Below are positions 21,636 through 29,296 of a stretch of DNA of 64,000 bases, in pieces (within the stretch, counting starts at the first letter, position 1; each line of letters opens with the position of its first letter). Below the pieces are notes generated by a model that did no database searches, had not been told where the DNA came from, and saw only the letters and a program-made list of their open reading frames with translations. The DNA is from Idiomarina sp. (GTDB lineage: Bacteria; Pseudomonadota; Gammaproteobacteria; Enterobacterales; Alteromonadaceae), in NCBI GenBank assembly GCA_020831965.1, contig JAFIFP010000007.1, forward strand, positions 248,001 through 312,000. The letters run 5' to 3'. Both the position numbers and the translations under genes were made by a program.

Positions 21636-23072
21636 TTACGCTGGTTGGGCAGCAGGAAGCGGTTCGCCTTGGCGAACTTCACTGCTACGAATGGTTTTGT
21701 ATACGTTGTAAGCCATGACAAGCATGCCCGCGACCACAAATACGCCGCCAACGAAACGAACAAAGTAGAACGGATATGACGCTTCTAAGCTTTCAATAAA
21801 GCTGTAGGTCAAGGTTCCGTCTGGGTTGGTTGCTCGCCACATAAGGCCTTGAGTCACACCTGAAATCCACATAGCGACAATGTATAAGACCACGCCGATA
21901 GTATGGAGCCAGAAATGAGTATTGATAAGCTTAATGCTGTACATACGCTCTCGGTCATACAGAATTGGGACTAAGTGATACATAGCACCAATCGAAATCA
22001 TTGCGACCCAACCAAGCGCTCCAGAATGCACGTGGCCAATGGTCCAGTCGGTGTAATGGGAGAGGGCGTTCACAGACTTAATTGCCATCATCGGGCCTTC
22101 GAAGGTCGACATACCGTAAAATGACAAAGAAACAATAAGGAACCGAAGAATCGGGTCAGTGCGGAGTTTATGCCAAGCACCTGACAGGGTCATAATCCCG
22201 TTGATCATTCCGCCCCATGAAGGTACGAACAGAATCACTGACATCACCATCCCCACATTCTGCGCCCAATCTGGCAGTGCGGTGTAGTGCAAGTGGTGAG
22301 GCCCCGCCCAAATGTAAATCGAGATCAGTGCCCAGAAATGCACGATGGACAGCCGATACGAATAGACCGGACGTTCCGCTTGCTTGGGTACGAAGTAATA
22401 CATCATTCCCAAGAAGCCAGCCGTCAACAGGAAACCTACCGCGTTGTGCCCATACCACCATTGCATCATGGCATCGACGGCTCCAGCATAGATAGAGTAC
22501 GACTTAGTGAATGACACCGGAATTGCGAGGTTATTACCGATATGCAGCAACGCAACAGCGATAATAAATGCTGCGTAAAACCAGTTTGCCACATAAATAT
22601 GTGAGGTACGGCGAATCGCTAGAGTACCGAAGTAAACGACGATGAATGCGACCCAAACCACCAGAATAAGCAATGAGATAGGCCATTCAAGCTCAGCGTA
22701 TTCTTTACTCGTGGTGATGCCCATCGGCAAGGTAATAACAGCCGATACAATCACCGATTGCCAGCCCCAAAATGTAAATGCGGCTAACTTGTCGGAGAAC
22801 AGACGAACCTGACAGGTTCGCTGCACCACATAATATGCGGTAGCAAACAGAGCACTGGTGCCGAATGCAAAAATAACGGCATTAGTGTGCAATGGACGCA
22901 GGCGGGAGTAGGTTAGCCAAGGCGTGTCGAAGTTTAATGCAGGCCAGACAAGCTGTGCTGCAATTAAGACGCCGACTGCCATGCCAATAATACCCCAAAA
23001 GATAGTCGCAAGCGTGAACTGCTTGACGACTTTCATGTTGTATTCGATAGGCTGAGAACTGGTTTGACTCAT
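21636..23072 (-). CDS. ccoN: cbb3-type cytochrome c oxidase subunit I (catalytic)
   Basis: This is the heme-copper catalytic subunit with about 12 membrane helices. Heme b and CuB ligands are visible in [32 protein letters not shown] and [16 protein letters not shown] late HSGALGW motif also fits. It reduces oxygen to water with high affinity under microaerobic conditions. The frame extends to 23105, but the ATG at 23072 ([12 protein letters not shown]) matches the usual CcoN start and gives 478 residues. It is the first gene of the minus-strand run ccoN-O-Q-P-H-I-S, tauE-like, fnr. A candidate FNR box lies about 130 bases upstream. Confidence 0.96.
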   Translation of the reverse strand: MSQTSSQPIEYNMKVVKQFTLATIFWGIIGMAVGVLIAAQLVWPALNFDTPWLTYSRLRPLHTNAVIFAFGTSALFATAYYVVQRTCQVRLFSDKLAAFTFWGWQSVIVSAVITLPMGITTSKEYAELEWPISLLILVVWVAFIVVYFGTLAIRRTSHIYVANWFYAAFIIAVALLHIGNNLAIPVSFTKSYSIYAGAVDAMMQWWYGHNAVGFLLTAGFLGMMYYFVPKQAERPVYSYRLSIVHFWALISIYIWAGPHHLHYTALPDWAQNVGMVMSVILFVPSWGGMINGIMTLSGAWHKLRTDPILRFLIVSLSFYGMSTFEGPMMAIKSVNALSHYTDWTIGHVHSGALGWVAMISIGAMYHLVPILYDRERMYSIKLINTHFWLHTIGVVLYIVAMWISGVTQGLMWRATNPDGTLTYSFIESLEASYPFYFVRFVGGVFVVAGMLVMAYNVYKTIRSSEVRQGEPLPAAQPA

Positions 23073-23201
23073 CACATTATTCATCCGCTTTCGGTTGCTG
23101 GACATACATCAGTACGGAAGCCGTTATCTAAATAGACCACCGACAACTGTCAGAATTGTACGGATTTCAGCAATGAAAAGACACTGCACTCATGTGGTTT
23201 C

Positions 23202-23215
23202 ATGACGCTGATCAA
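23202..23215 (-). promoter_or_regulatory. Candidate FNR box upstream of ccoN
   Basis: Read on the minus strand, TTGAT-CAGC-GTCAT matches 8 of 10 defined positions of the FNR site TTGAT-N4-ATCAA. It lies about 130 bases before the ccoN start, and an FNR gene closes the same gene cluster. I could not find a clear -10 element at the expected 41.5-base distance, so this stays tentative. Confidence 0.4.
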
Positions 23216-23272
23216 TCCTTCGGGTATTATATCAGTAAATTAGCAGGTTGCGTGACGAAGGTTGGTTATCAA

Positions 23273-23713
23273 GTGTTCAAACAGACCATATTTTTAATAG
23301 TTTTCTGTGTTCTACTAATGTCCGCATGCACGGAGCAAGCTCCGGTCACGCCTTTGAATGGATTCTGCATGCCAAATTCTATGAGTGAAAGCTGTAAGAT
23401 CAAGGTGGGTGGCCAGCACCTGTTTTTATTGAGTTCTAATCCGGCGATGCCAGAAGAGGAGTTGTTAGCGTTGGGGCTGGTTATCCCGAATTCTTGGCAG
23501 GTTGTCGGTAGCCGCTTAACTGGCGAAAGTATGTATATGGGAAGTATCCCAGTTGTTTGGCGGGCTGAATCGAACACGGAACGTGGTCAATGGGCTACAG
23601 ACGTTCGACTTGGTGCCTGCGTGCTGCCTGATATGCAATGGCGTCTATCAATTGAGTTCGACACCCCAGACGGACCGGAAGCGTTAGCCGTCGTATTCAC
23701 AGCATCAAATTAA
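23273..23713 (+). CDS. Small predicted lipoprotein of unknown function
   Basis: The frame is open from an ATG at 23192, but that would put 27 atypical residues before a clean lipoprotein signal. The GTG at 23273 gives a 146-residue product starting with F-K-Q-T, a hydrophobic stretch and the lipobox LMSAC. GAAGG lies 11 bases upstream. The mature part has three more cysteines (in GFCMPN, ESCKIKV and GACVLPD) and an immunoglobulin-like or beta-rich pattern ending DTPDGPEALAVVF. It is transcribed divergently from ccoN, and a second lipoprotein gene follows 44 bases later. I do not recognise the family. Confidence 0.65.
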   Translation: MFKQTIFLIVFCVLLMSACTEQAPVTPLNGFCMPNSMSESCKIKVGGQHLFLLSSNPAMPEEELLALGLVIPNSWQVVGSRLTGESMYMGSIPVVWRAESNTERGQWATDVRLGACVLPDMQWRLSIEFDTPDGPEALAVVFTASN

Positions 23714-23757
23714 AAACTGATACACTAAGTGTTGAACTAAATTTTGGAGATTTTGCT

Positions 23758-24657
23758 ATGCATTCATTAAATGTTTGGGCTTTAGCGTTTGGGCTATTAC
23801 TCGCCCTGGCAGGCTGCACTCAGCCGTCCTCGTCAACCGATTCCACACTGGCGGAGGATAGCGGAACAACCTTGGCGCAAGCTCGTATTGATGGGCATGC
23901 AGAAATCACTGTGCTCTACGTTCCGGCACAAGGCTTTGCTTATTATGACGGTGGTGCGCTAACGGGAGTGACGGTCGAGGTCATGCAGGACTTTGTTCGT
24001 TGGGTTGAACGTTTTCATGGCGTACAAGTCACGGTGAATTACCAGGAGGACACCGATTGGAGTCGCTTTTACCAGCGCATCGTGGATAGCGAGGGTGGTG
24101 TTTTTGGGCTCGGTAATGTGACTATTACAGAAGCCAGAAAAGAAGCTTTGCAGTTTTCTCCTGCTTATATGAACAACGTCGCCGTGCTTATTACACACAA
24201 TTCGATAGATGACTTGGATGCACTGAGTGACATTGCAGAGCAGTTCAGTCATTTAACCCCTCTTGCTTTCGCAGGCACGCTCCATGAAACACGCATTCGG
24301 CGGTTACGTGATCGCTATCAGTCTGGGGTTTCAATTGCGCGAGCAAGTACGAATGACGAGATTATTGAACGAGTGAGCGAAAATACTCATTACAGCTATA
24401 TTGATGCGTACAATTATTGGCGAGCAAAAGACCAAGGAGTGCCGATTAAGCATCACAGCATTGCTGATGATGCAGGCGAAACGTTTGGCATTATTATGCC
24501 GCACTCTAATGATTGGACGCCGTTACTGAATGCGTTTTTTGCTGCAGATGGCGGCTATCGGAATACGTATCGTTATCGCGAAGTGCTCGAGCGGCATCTC
24601 GGCGAAGCATTAACTGAGACGCTCGAACGAGCACGACTAGAGGCAGAAGGTAGCTAA
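23758..24657 (+). CDS. Periplasmic substrate-binding lipoprotein (family 3 solute-binding fold)
   Basis: The 299-residue protein has a signal peptide ending in the lipobox LALAGC. The body is a bacterial family 3 solute-binding protein, as in amino-acid ABC receptors and the N-terminal half of MltF. Visible parts are TVLYVPAQGFAYYDGGALTGVTVEVMQDF split around the ligand cleft, GLGNVTITEARKEALQFS, and the late GIIMPHSNDWTPLLNAFF. A good ribosome site (TTTGGAG) precedes ATG. No permease or ATPase gene adjoins it, so it is an orphan receptor. It could work in sensing or with a transporter elsewhere. The ligand is unknown. Confidence 0.8.
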   Translation: MHSLNVWALAFGLLLALAGCTQPSSSTDSTLAEDSGTTLAQARIDGHAEITVLYVPAQGFAYYDGGALTGVTVEVMQDFVRWVERFHGVQVTVNYQEDTDWSRFYQRIVDSEGGVFGLGNVTITEARKEALQFSPAYMNNVAVLITHNSIDDLDALSDIAEQFSHLTPLAFAGTLHETRIRRLRDRYQSGVSIARASTNDEIIERVSENTHYSYIDAYNYWRAKDQGVPIKHHSIADDAGETFGIIMPHSNDWTPLLNAFFAADGGYRNTYRYREVLERHLGEALTETLERARLEAEGS

Positions 24658-24667
24658 AGGTAGATTA

Positions 24668-25282
24668 CTACTCATAACCCCAGGGAGTCGGTGGTGTTGC
24701 AACCGGGCGCGTTAGGTCGAAGTCAACGCGCATCTCCCGTCCTTCTCTCGTTAGGCGATAACTAAAGAACTCTCCCGGATAGATATACATGTACCAAGTG
24801 TTCCCGACAGACTGGGGCGTTCTGCGGCGGATAAAATCCTCCTTCGAGAACTGATCTGCAGGAAATGCCTGAGCGTTTGCCCAACCTGCATCCTGGGTGT
24901 GACCACCATACATAGTCGCGTCATCAGGCGCGCCGTCACGTGTTCTGTGGTCATGCTTCAATGAAATGCCGTTACCCGTTTTAGTAAGTACCCATGTTCG
25001 TGAATGGTCATCTCCCACGTGGAAGGGAATCTGGATCTCATTTTCGGTGCAAGAACGTACGTGCATAACCAAGCGGTTCTCGCGGAAGGTCTCGATACCA
25101 CGAAAGTTATCTTCGACAACTGTCCCCTCAAATGACTGACCACAGTACTGAGAGATCTTTGCGAAGAATTGATCATGAGTCGGAATGCTCACCGGGCGTG
25201 GCTGTGGCTCAGCGACTGCCGTAGATAACACCACACAGGCTGAGCAGGTAAGAGCAATTAGGTATTTAGATAAACGCATCAT
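24668..25282 (-). CDS. Secreted protein of unknown function
   Basis: The 204-residue protein has a typical Sec signal peptide (MMRLSKYLIALTCSACVVLSTAVAE, cleavage after A-V-A). The mature part is about 180 residues with two cysteines (YCGQSFEG and RSCTENE) that may form a disulfide. It contains HVGDDHSRTWVLTKT and LKHDHRTRDGAPDDATMYGG, and aromatic-rich segments near the end. I recall similar conserved secreted proteins in marine gammaproteobacteria without known function. It is divergent from the Pho-box-controlled ABC importer. Its stop is convergent with the lipoprotein gene 10 bases away. Confidence 0.75.
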   Translation of the reverse strand: MMRLSKYLIALTCSACVVLSTAVAEPQPRPVSIPTHDQFFAKISQYCGQSFEGTVVEDNFRGIETFRENRLVMHVRSCTENEIQIPFHVGDDHSRTWVLTKTGNGISLKHDHRTRDGAPDDATMYGGHTQDAGWANAQAFPADQFSKEDFIRRRTPQSVGNTWYMYIYPGEFFSYRLTREGREMRVDFDLTRPVATPPTPWGYE

Positions 25283-25356
25283 CGGTTTTGTCTCGTGTTA
25301 TTCAAAAAATCCATGGTACGTGGCTTCAAATGCTGCTGCAAACCAGTGCATCAAAG

Positions 25357-25390
25357 TTGTCATATGTTTGTCATAGTTCTGCAATAGAAT
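25357..25390 (+). promoter_or_regulatory. PhoB-dependent promoter of the ABC importer: Pho box plus -10
   Basis: Two direct repeats TTGTCAT (25357-25363 and 25368-25374) are separated by 4 bases, the 11-base period of a PhoB box (consensus CTGTCAT). The second repeat ends exactly 10 bases before TAGAAT (25385-25390), a 5/6 match to the -10 consensus. This is the standard geometry of PhoB-activated promoters, which lack a -35 box. The ABC ATPase start codon lies 32 bases further on. Confidence 0.8.
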
Positions 25391-25422
25391 GCCGTCGTAA
25401 ATCCACGCGGAAGAGAGCACTC

Positions 25423-26502
25423 ATGGCATTTCTGTTTGGGGAAGGAATACATAAGTCCTTTGGTACCACCCAAGTGCTAAACGGTATCGACTTCAGCTTG
25501 TCACGCGGCGAGTGTTTAGTTCTGTTAGGGCCTTCAGGCTGCGGGAAAACGACACTCCTAAATATCATTGCTGGCCTCGCTCAGGCTGATACGGGCGTAC
25601 TGTCATGCGATGACCAGCTCCTTGATGCGCCGGAGCAAGGCGTGTTCGTACCTATGGAACAACGTCAGTTCGCTATGGTATTTCAAGACTTCAGCCTTTG
25701 GCCTCATATGACAGTTGCCGAAAATGTGAGTTTTGGATTAAAGCTGAACAAACCCCATAAGTTAGATAGTGCCACTATTTATAGTCGTACTCGCGACGCC
25801 TTAGCAAAAGTACAAATGAGTCATTTTGCCGAGCGCAAACCCAGTGAATTGAGCGGTGGACAGCAACAACGTGTTGCGATCGCGCGAGCGATCGCAGTGC
25901 AACCGAGGGTATTATTACTTGATGAACCTCTGTCTGCGCTTGATGCACGGTTGCGTGACGACTTAAAGCGTGAACTACGTTCGCTTTTAAAAGAATTTAA
26001 TCTTACTGCTGTTTACGTGACCCATGATCAGTCTGAAGCTTTCTCCCTTGGAGATCGGGTTGCTCTCATGAATAAAGGCAGAATTGAACAAATCGCTAAG
26101 CCTGAAATACTCTATCGAAAACCCAGCTCAAAATTCACCGCCAATTTCATTGGACATGCTAATTTACTGCCATTTACGTTTCAGCAGAACGAGCTACGGG
26201 TCTGTGACTTAGTCATCGACACCACAACCAATGTTGCGTTACCCGCGAGTGGCGAGCTTGTTGTGCGCCGAGAGTTAGTCGCTATCAGTCGACCACAGCA
26301 GAGTGTGACGAATAAGTACGCTGTGATTTATGGGGAGTGCATTGAGCAGCTATTCATTGGGGAACAGCATGAAGTAGTTATTCGTGTAGGCTCTCACCAC
26401 ATCCGCGGATATTGGCAAGGGGATGCTCAGCCGCTGCCATTACCCGGTGAACGCATGATCGCGTCGTTTGATCTGAACGCTCTGCATGTGGTGACGGCGT
26501 AG
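25423..26502 (+). CDS. ABC importer ATP-binding protein (FbpC/PotA-like)
   Basis: The 359-residue ATPase has Walker A GPSGCGKTT, Q-loop FQDFSLWPHM, signature LSGGQQQR, Walker B LLLDEP and the switch histidine in YVTHDQSEAFSLGD. A C-terminal TOBE-like regulatory domain follows from about residue 240. This architecture fits the ferric/spermidine/phosphonate importer group. The frame runs 45 codons further upstream, but those codons cover the Pho box. The ATG at 25423 (MAFLFGEGIHKSFG) has AAGAGAG just upstream. The next gene's GTG overlaps the stop by one base. The substrate is discussed under findings. Confidence 0.92.
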   Translation: MAFLFGEGIHKSFGTTQVLNGIDFSLSRGECLVLLGPSGCGKTTLLNIIAGLAQADTGVLSCDDQLLDAPEQGVFVPMEQRQFAMVFQDFSLWPHMTVAENVSFGLKLNKPHKLDSATIYSRTRDALAKVQMSHFAERKPSELSGGQQQRVAIARAIAVQPRVLLLDEPLSALDARLRDDLKRELRSLLKEFNLTAVYVTHDQSEAFSLGDRVALMNKGRIEQIAKPEILYRKPSSKFTANFIGHANLLPFTFQQNELRVCDLVIDTTTNVALPASGELVVRRELVAISRPQQSVTNKYAVIYGECIEQLFIGEQHEVVIRVGSHHIRGYWQGDAQPLPLPGERMIASFDLNALHVVTA

Positions 26503-27545
26503 TGAAAGCTCTGAAATCCTTTTTAATTATCTCAAGCGCTGCATTAGGCATAGGGTATTTGTTGCTTGTGCTTTTCTCTAAACAAAGTGAAAACACAGAC
26601 CTAGTGATCTATTCCGCTGGCCCTCGTCCGGTAATCGAACGCTTGGTGGCTGATTTTGAAGCACAACATAATGTAAGAATACGGCTATTTGTCGCGACGA
26701 CCGGGCAACTGATGGCAAAGCTTGAAGCCGAACGTTTTCGCCCGCAGGCAGATATTGTCATTTTTGCCAGCCCAGTTGCCGCTGAAGCACTACATCGGCA
26801 AGGGCGACTCGCATCTTTGGCTGATATCGAACTGCCAAATCAAGAGCAGCCTGAATGGCATCATGACGACGGATATTATTTAGCAACCTCCGCTGCTTAT
26901 GTGGGTGTTGCATTGAATGATCGTCAGCGCGAGTGGTCTCCGTCGTGGTTGGAGCTCTTTAACTCGACAAACCAATATCGTCTTGCGATGCCGTCACCAT
27001 CGCGATCCGGTACCGCAGGCGACTTTGTGGTTGATTATGTACTTCGGGATGACTCCGCATTTTCTAGAATTCTCGCGGCACGTCAAGCGGGTCTTGAGTT
27101 TCCGGCTGCGAATAGTCAAGCGTTAACGGGGCTGTTAATCGGGACTTATGATGGCATTCTCGCTGCGGTTGACTACCTCGTATTCGCGCAACAAGCGCGA
27201 GGCAACAACATTGTGATGCATTATCCGTCAGATGGTGTTCCGCTTATTACACGCCCGATCGCCATGCTGCAGCATTCAACGCAACGGGAGTCGGCACGAC
27301 TTTTCATTCAGCACCTGTTTACGGTCGAAAGCCAAAGCGTCATGGCTGACGCACATCTACTGCCAATTCGAAGTGACGTAGCACTAAGCCCGCAACGAGC
27401 AGCTGTAACGCCAACAACTGCGTGGCTTCCTGACAATGTCGAGGGTTTAACTCACCAGGGACCTATTTTACGTCGCTTCCAGTACGAAATAGAGCGTGCG
27501 CCGATACGCTCAGGGAATCAGGCACCTAAAGAGAATCTGCGATAA
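26502..27545 (+). CDS. ABC importer periplasmic binding protein (FbpA/AfuA-like)
   Basis: The 347-residue protein has an N-terminal hydrophobic segment (about residues 6-24) that serves as signal peptide or anchor; no lipobox cysteine is present. The mature part is a type 2 solute-binding protein: DLVIYSAGPRPVIERLVADFE, FVATTGQLMAKLEAE, AMPSPSRSGTAGDFVVDY and GIPL-like GVPLITRPIAML. It resembles the extracellular family 1 receptors for ferric iron, phosphonates or sugar phosphates. SPSRSGTAG could bind an anionic ligand. The start is GTG, overlapping the ATPase stop by one base; its own stop overlaps the permease ATG by one base. Confidence 0.88.
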   Translation: MKALKSFLIISSAALGIGYLLLVLFSKQSENTDLVIYSAGPRPVIERLVADFEAQHNVRIRLFVATTGQLMAKLEAERFRPQADIVIFASPVAAEALHRQGRLASLADIELPNQEQPEWHHDDGYYLATSAAYVGVALNDRQREWSPSWLELFNSTNQYRLAMPSPSRSGTAGDFVVDYVLRDDSAFSRILAARQAGLEFPAANSQALTGLLIGTYDGILAAVDYLVFAQQARGNNIVMHYPSDGVPLITRPIAMLQHSTQRESARLFIQHLFTVESQSVMADAHLLPIRSDVALSPQRAAVTPTTAWLPDNVEGLTHQGPILRRFQYEIERAPIRSGNQAPKENLR

Positions 27546-29197
27546 TGAAGTTTTCTGTAACCCGTTCCTTACCCGTTATTCTATGCCTCGGCTTCCTTAC
27601 GCTTACCATCGGTTATCCGTTACTTATTTTGTTCTTACAGAGTTTGTTTCCTGAGTTCTTAGGTGGCAAATTTCACGGCTTTTTGGACGCTTACAAGGCA
27701 ATAGGGCGCACCGATGGTTTAGGTCAACTGATCTGGAATTCTTTAACCTGGGCTGGAGCAGTAACCGTTGTCAGTTGGTTGTTCGGCATTCCGTGTGGTT
27801 ATCTTCTCGCACGCACTCATTTACCAGGAGCACAGTGGGCGCGTTTGTCGCTTCTCGTACCTATTATGACGCCACCCTATATTGCAGCATTAAGTTATAT
27901 CCTCATGTTGCAACCCAATGGATTTATTGATCAATTTCTATTTTCAGTCCCCGAATCCGTACGGAGCCAGTTTTTTTCATTCTGGGGGGTGACGTTAGTC
28001 ATGGCGTTGTCGTCATTCGGTTACGTTGCACTTGCGGTCGAAGCGACACTATCGAAGATCCCGAATCGGCTGGAACATGCCGGACGCTTGTTGGGCGCAC
28101 GGCGCATTGAGGTTCTGCGTTACATTACTATTCCGCTATTAATCCCGGCAATTATCAACTCTGGTTTACTTGTGTTCTTAGAGTCGTTGTCTAATTTTGG
28201 CGTTCCGGCAGTTCTGGGTACACGGGCAAATTTACCCTTATTGCCCGCTGAGATTTTTTACTTAGTAACGACGTGGCCTGTTGACTTGGCTTTAGCAACG
28301 TCACTTTCGAGCTTGTTGTGTCTCTTTGCTTTGTTCTTGTTATACGGCGGCCGTTGGGTTGCGTCCTTATTTCAACTAGGTCAAACACGGCCGAGTCCGC
28401 AAACCAAAGTGGCTCTCTCCCGTGGTCAAGCAACCTTGGCTTGGTGTTGGTTTGGTGGGCTATTTCTGCTGTCCGCATTATTACCTTATGCCGCAATGTT
28501 ATTGACGAGTGTCGTAAGTCATTGGAACGAAGGAGTGCCGATCTTCACACTCAGCTACTATCTTGAAATCCTTACACCGGGCAAGCGTGGTTTCTCTGCT
28601 TTGGCGACAAGTTTATGGTTGAGTCTCACAGCAGCCACAATCTGCGTGATCGCTGGAACTTATATCGCATACGTCAACTCACGCACAGAAGGGGCCATTC
28701 GTCATGTCATGGATGGTATGGCGATGCTACCTCGTGTAATACCAAAAATAGTGGTGGCCGTTGCGCTGATTCTCGCTTGGAACGCCATATGGGTTCCCTT
28801 AGATATCTACAACACTGTGGGGATGCTGTTGTTGGCCTATGTGGCGATTTATATTACCGATGCATTGAACTATACCAATGCACAACTCGGGACGCTTGGC
28901 GTCAATCTAGAGCGCGCTGCCAGTTTGGTGGGGGCAAATAAATTTCAGGTATTTACTCAAATTGTGCTGCCACAACTAAAGCCCGCCTTGATTGCGGCTT
29001 GGATTACCACCTTTATCGTGTGCATGCGTGAGCTTGTTGCTTCAGTTCTGCTTCTACCACCAGGCACAGACACTTCAGCAACCTTTATCTTTAATCAGTT
29101 TGAACAAGGAGATATTGGGGCAGCGATGGCGATGGCCACCATTACTATTGGTCTGAGTACAGTTGTTTTAATTGCGTTTAAGAAGCGAACTAAGTAA
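27545..29197 (+). CDS. ABC importer permease, two fused membrane units (FbpB-like)
   Basis: The 550-residue protein has about 12 membrane helices arranged as two repeated permease units, as in FbpB/AfuB and PhnU/V fusions. Each unit carries an EAA loop that contacts the ATPase: ATLSKIPNRLEHAGRLLGA in the first half and LGVNLERAASLVGANKFQVF in the second. Segments such as ARLSLLVPIMTPPYIAALSY are typical. Together with the two preceding genes it forms a complete importer, all with one-base overlaps. The porin gene and its own Pho box follow. Confidence 0.92.
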   Translation: MKFSVTRSLPVILCLGFLTLTIGYPLLILFLQSLFPEFLGGKFHGFLDAYKAIGRTDGLGQLIWNSLTWAGAVTVVSWLFGIPCGYLLARTHLPGAQWARLSLLVPIMTPPYIAALSYILMLQPNGFIDQFLFSVPESVRSQFFSFWGVTLVMALSSFGYVALAVEATLSKIPNRLEHAGRLLGARRIEVLRYITIPLLIPAIINSGLLVFLESLSNFGVPAVLGTRANLPLLPAEIFYLVTTWPVDLALATSLSSLLCLFALFLLYGGRWVASLFQLGQTRPSPQTKVALSRGQATLAWCWFGGLFLLSALLPYAAMLLTSVVSHWNEGVPIFTLSYYLEILTPGKRGFSALATSLWLSLTAATICVIAGTYIAYVNSRTEGAIRHVMDGMAMLPRVIPKIVVAVALILAWNAIWVPLDIYNTVGMLLLAYVAIYITDALNYTNAQLGTLGVNLERAASLVGANKFQVFTQIVLPQLKPALIAAWITTFIVCMRELVASVLLLPPGTDTSATFIFNQFEQGDIGAAMAMATITIGLSTVVLIAFKKRTK

Positions 29198-29201
29198 CCC
29201 G

Positions 29202-29257
29202 CTGTCATGTAACTGCAACACGACTGCAATCTCTATGTCATAGGTCCGACTCATACT
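29202..29257 (+). promoter_or_regulatory. Double Pho box and -10 of the porin gene
   Basis: Four 7-base repeats follow each other with 4-base spacers: CTGTCAT (29202), CTGCAAC (29213), CTGCAAT (29224) and ATGTCAT (29235). This makes two 18-base PhoB boxes in phase. The last repeat ends at 29241, exactly 10 bases before CATACT (29252-29257), the presumed -10. The geometry is the same as at the promoter of the ABC importer. Confidence 0.85.
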
Positions 29258-29296
29258 GTTCACCGAACTACCAATCAACCTATCAGGAGTTTCGTC

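Noticed and set aside
22168-22495. Open frames inside ccoN on both strands
   Set aside because: Their translations have no domain features and the conserved oxidase sequence explains the region.
25379-25385. Third Pho-like repeat CTGCAAT after the two TTGTCAT repeats
   Set aside because: It is in phase but its last base overlaps the -10 hexamer and would clash with RNA polymerase; I treat it as chance.
25283-25422. Fur box expected for a ferric iron importer
   Set aside because: No GATAATGATAATCATTATC-like sequence is found; the region holds Pho-type repeats instead.
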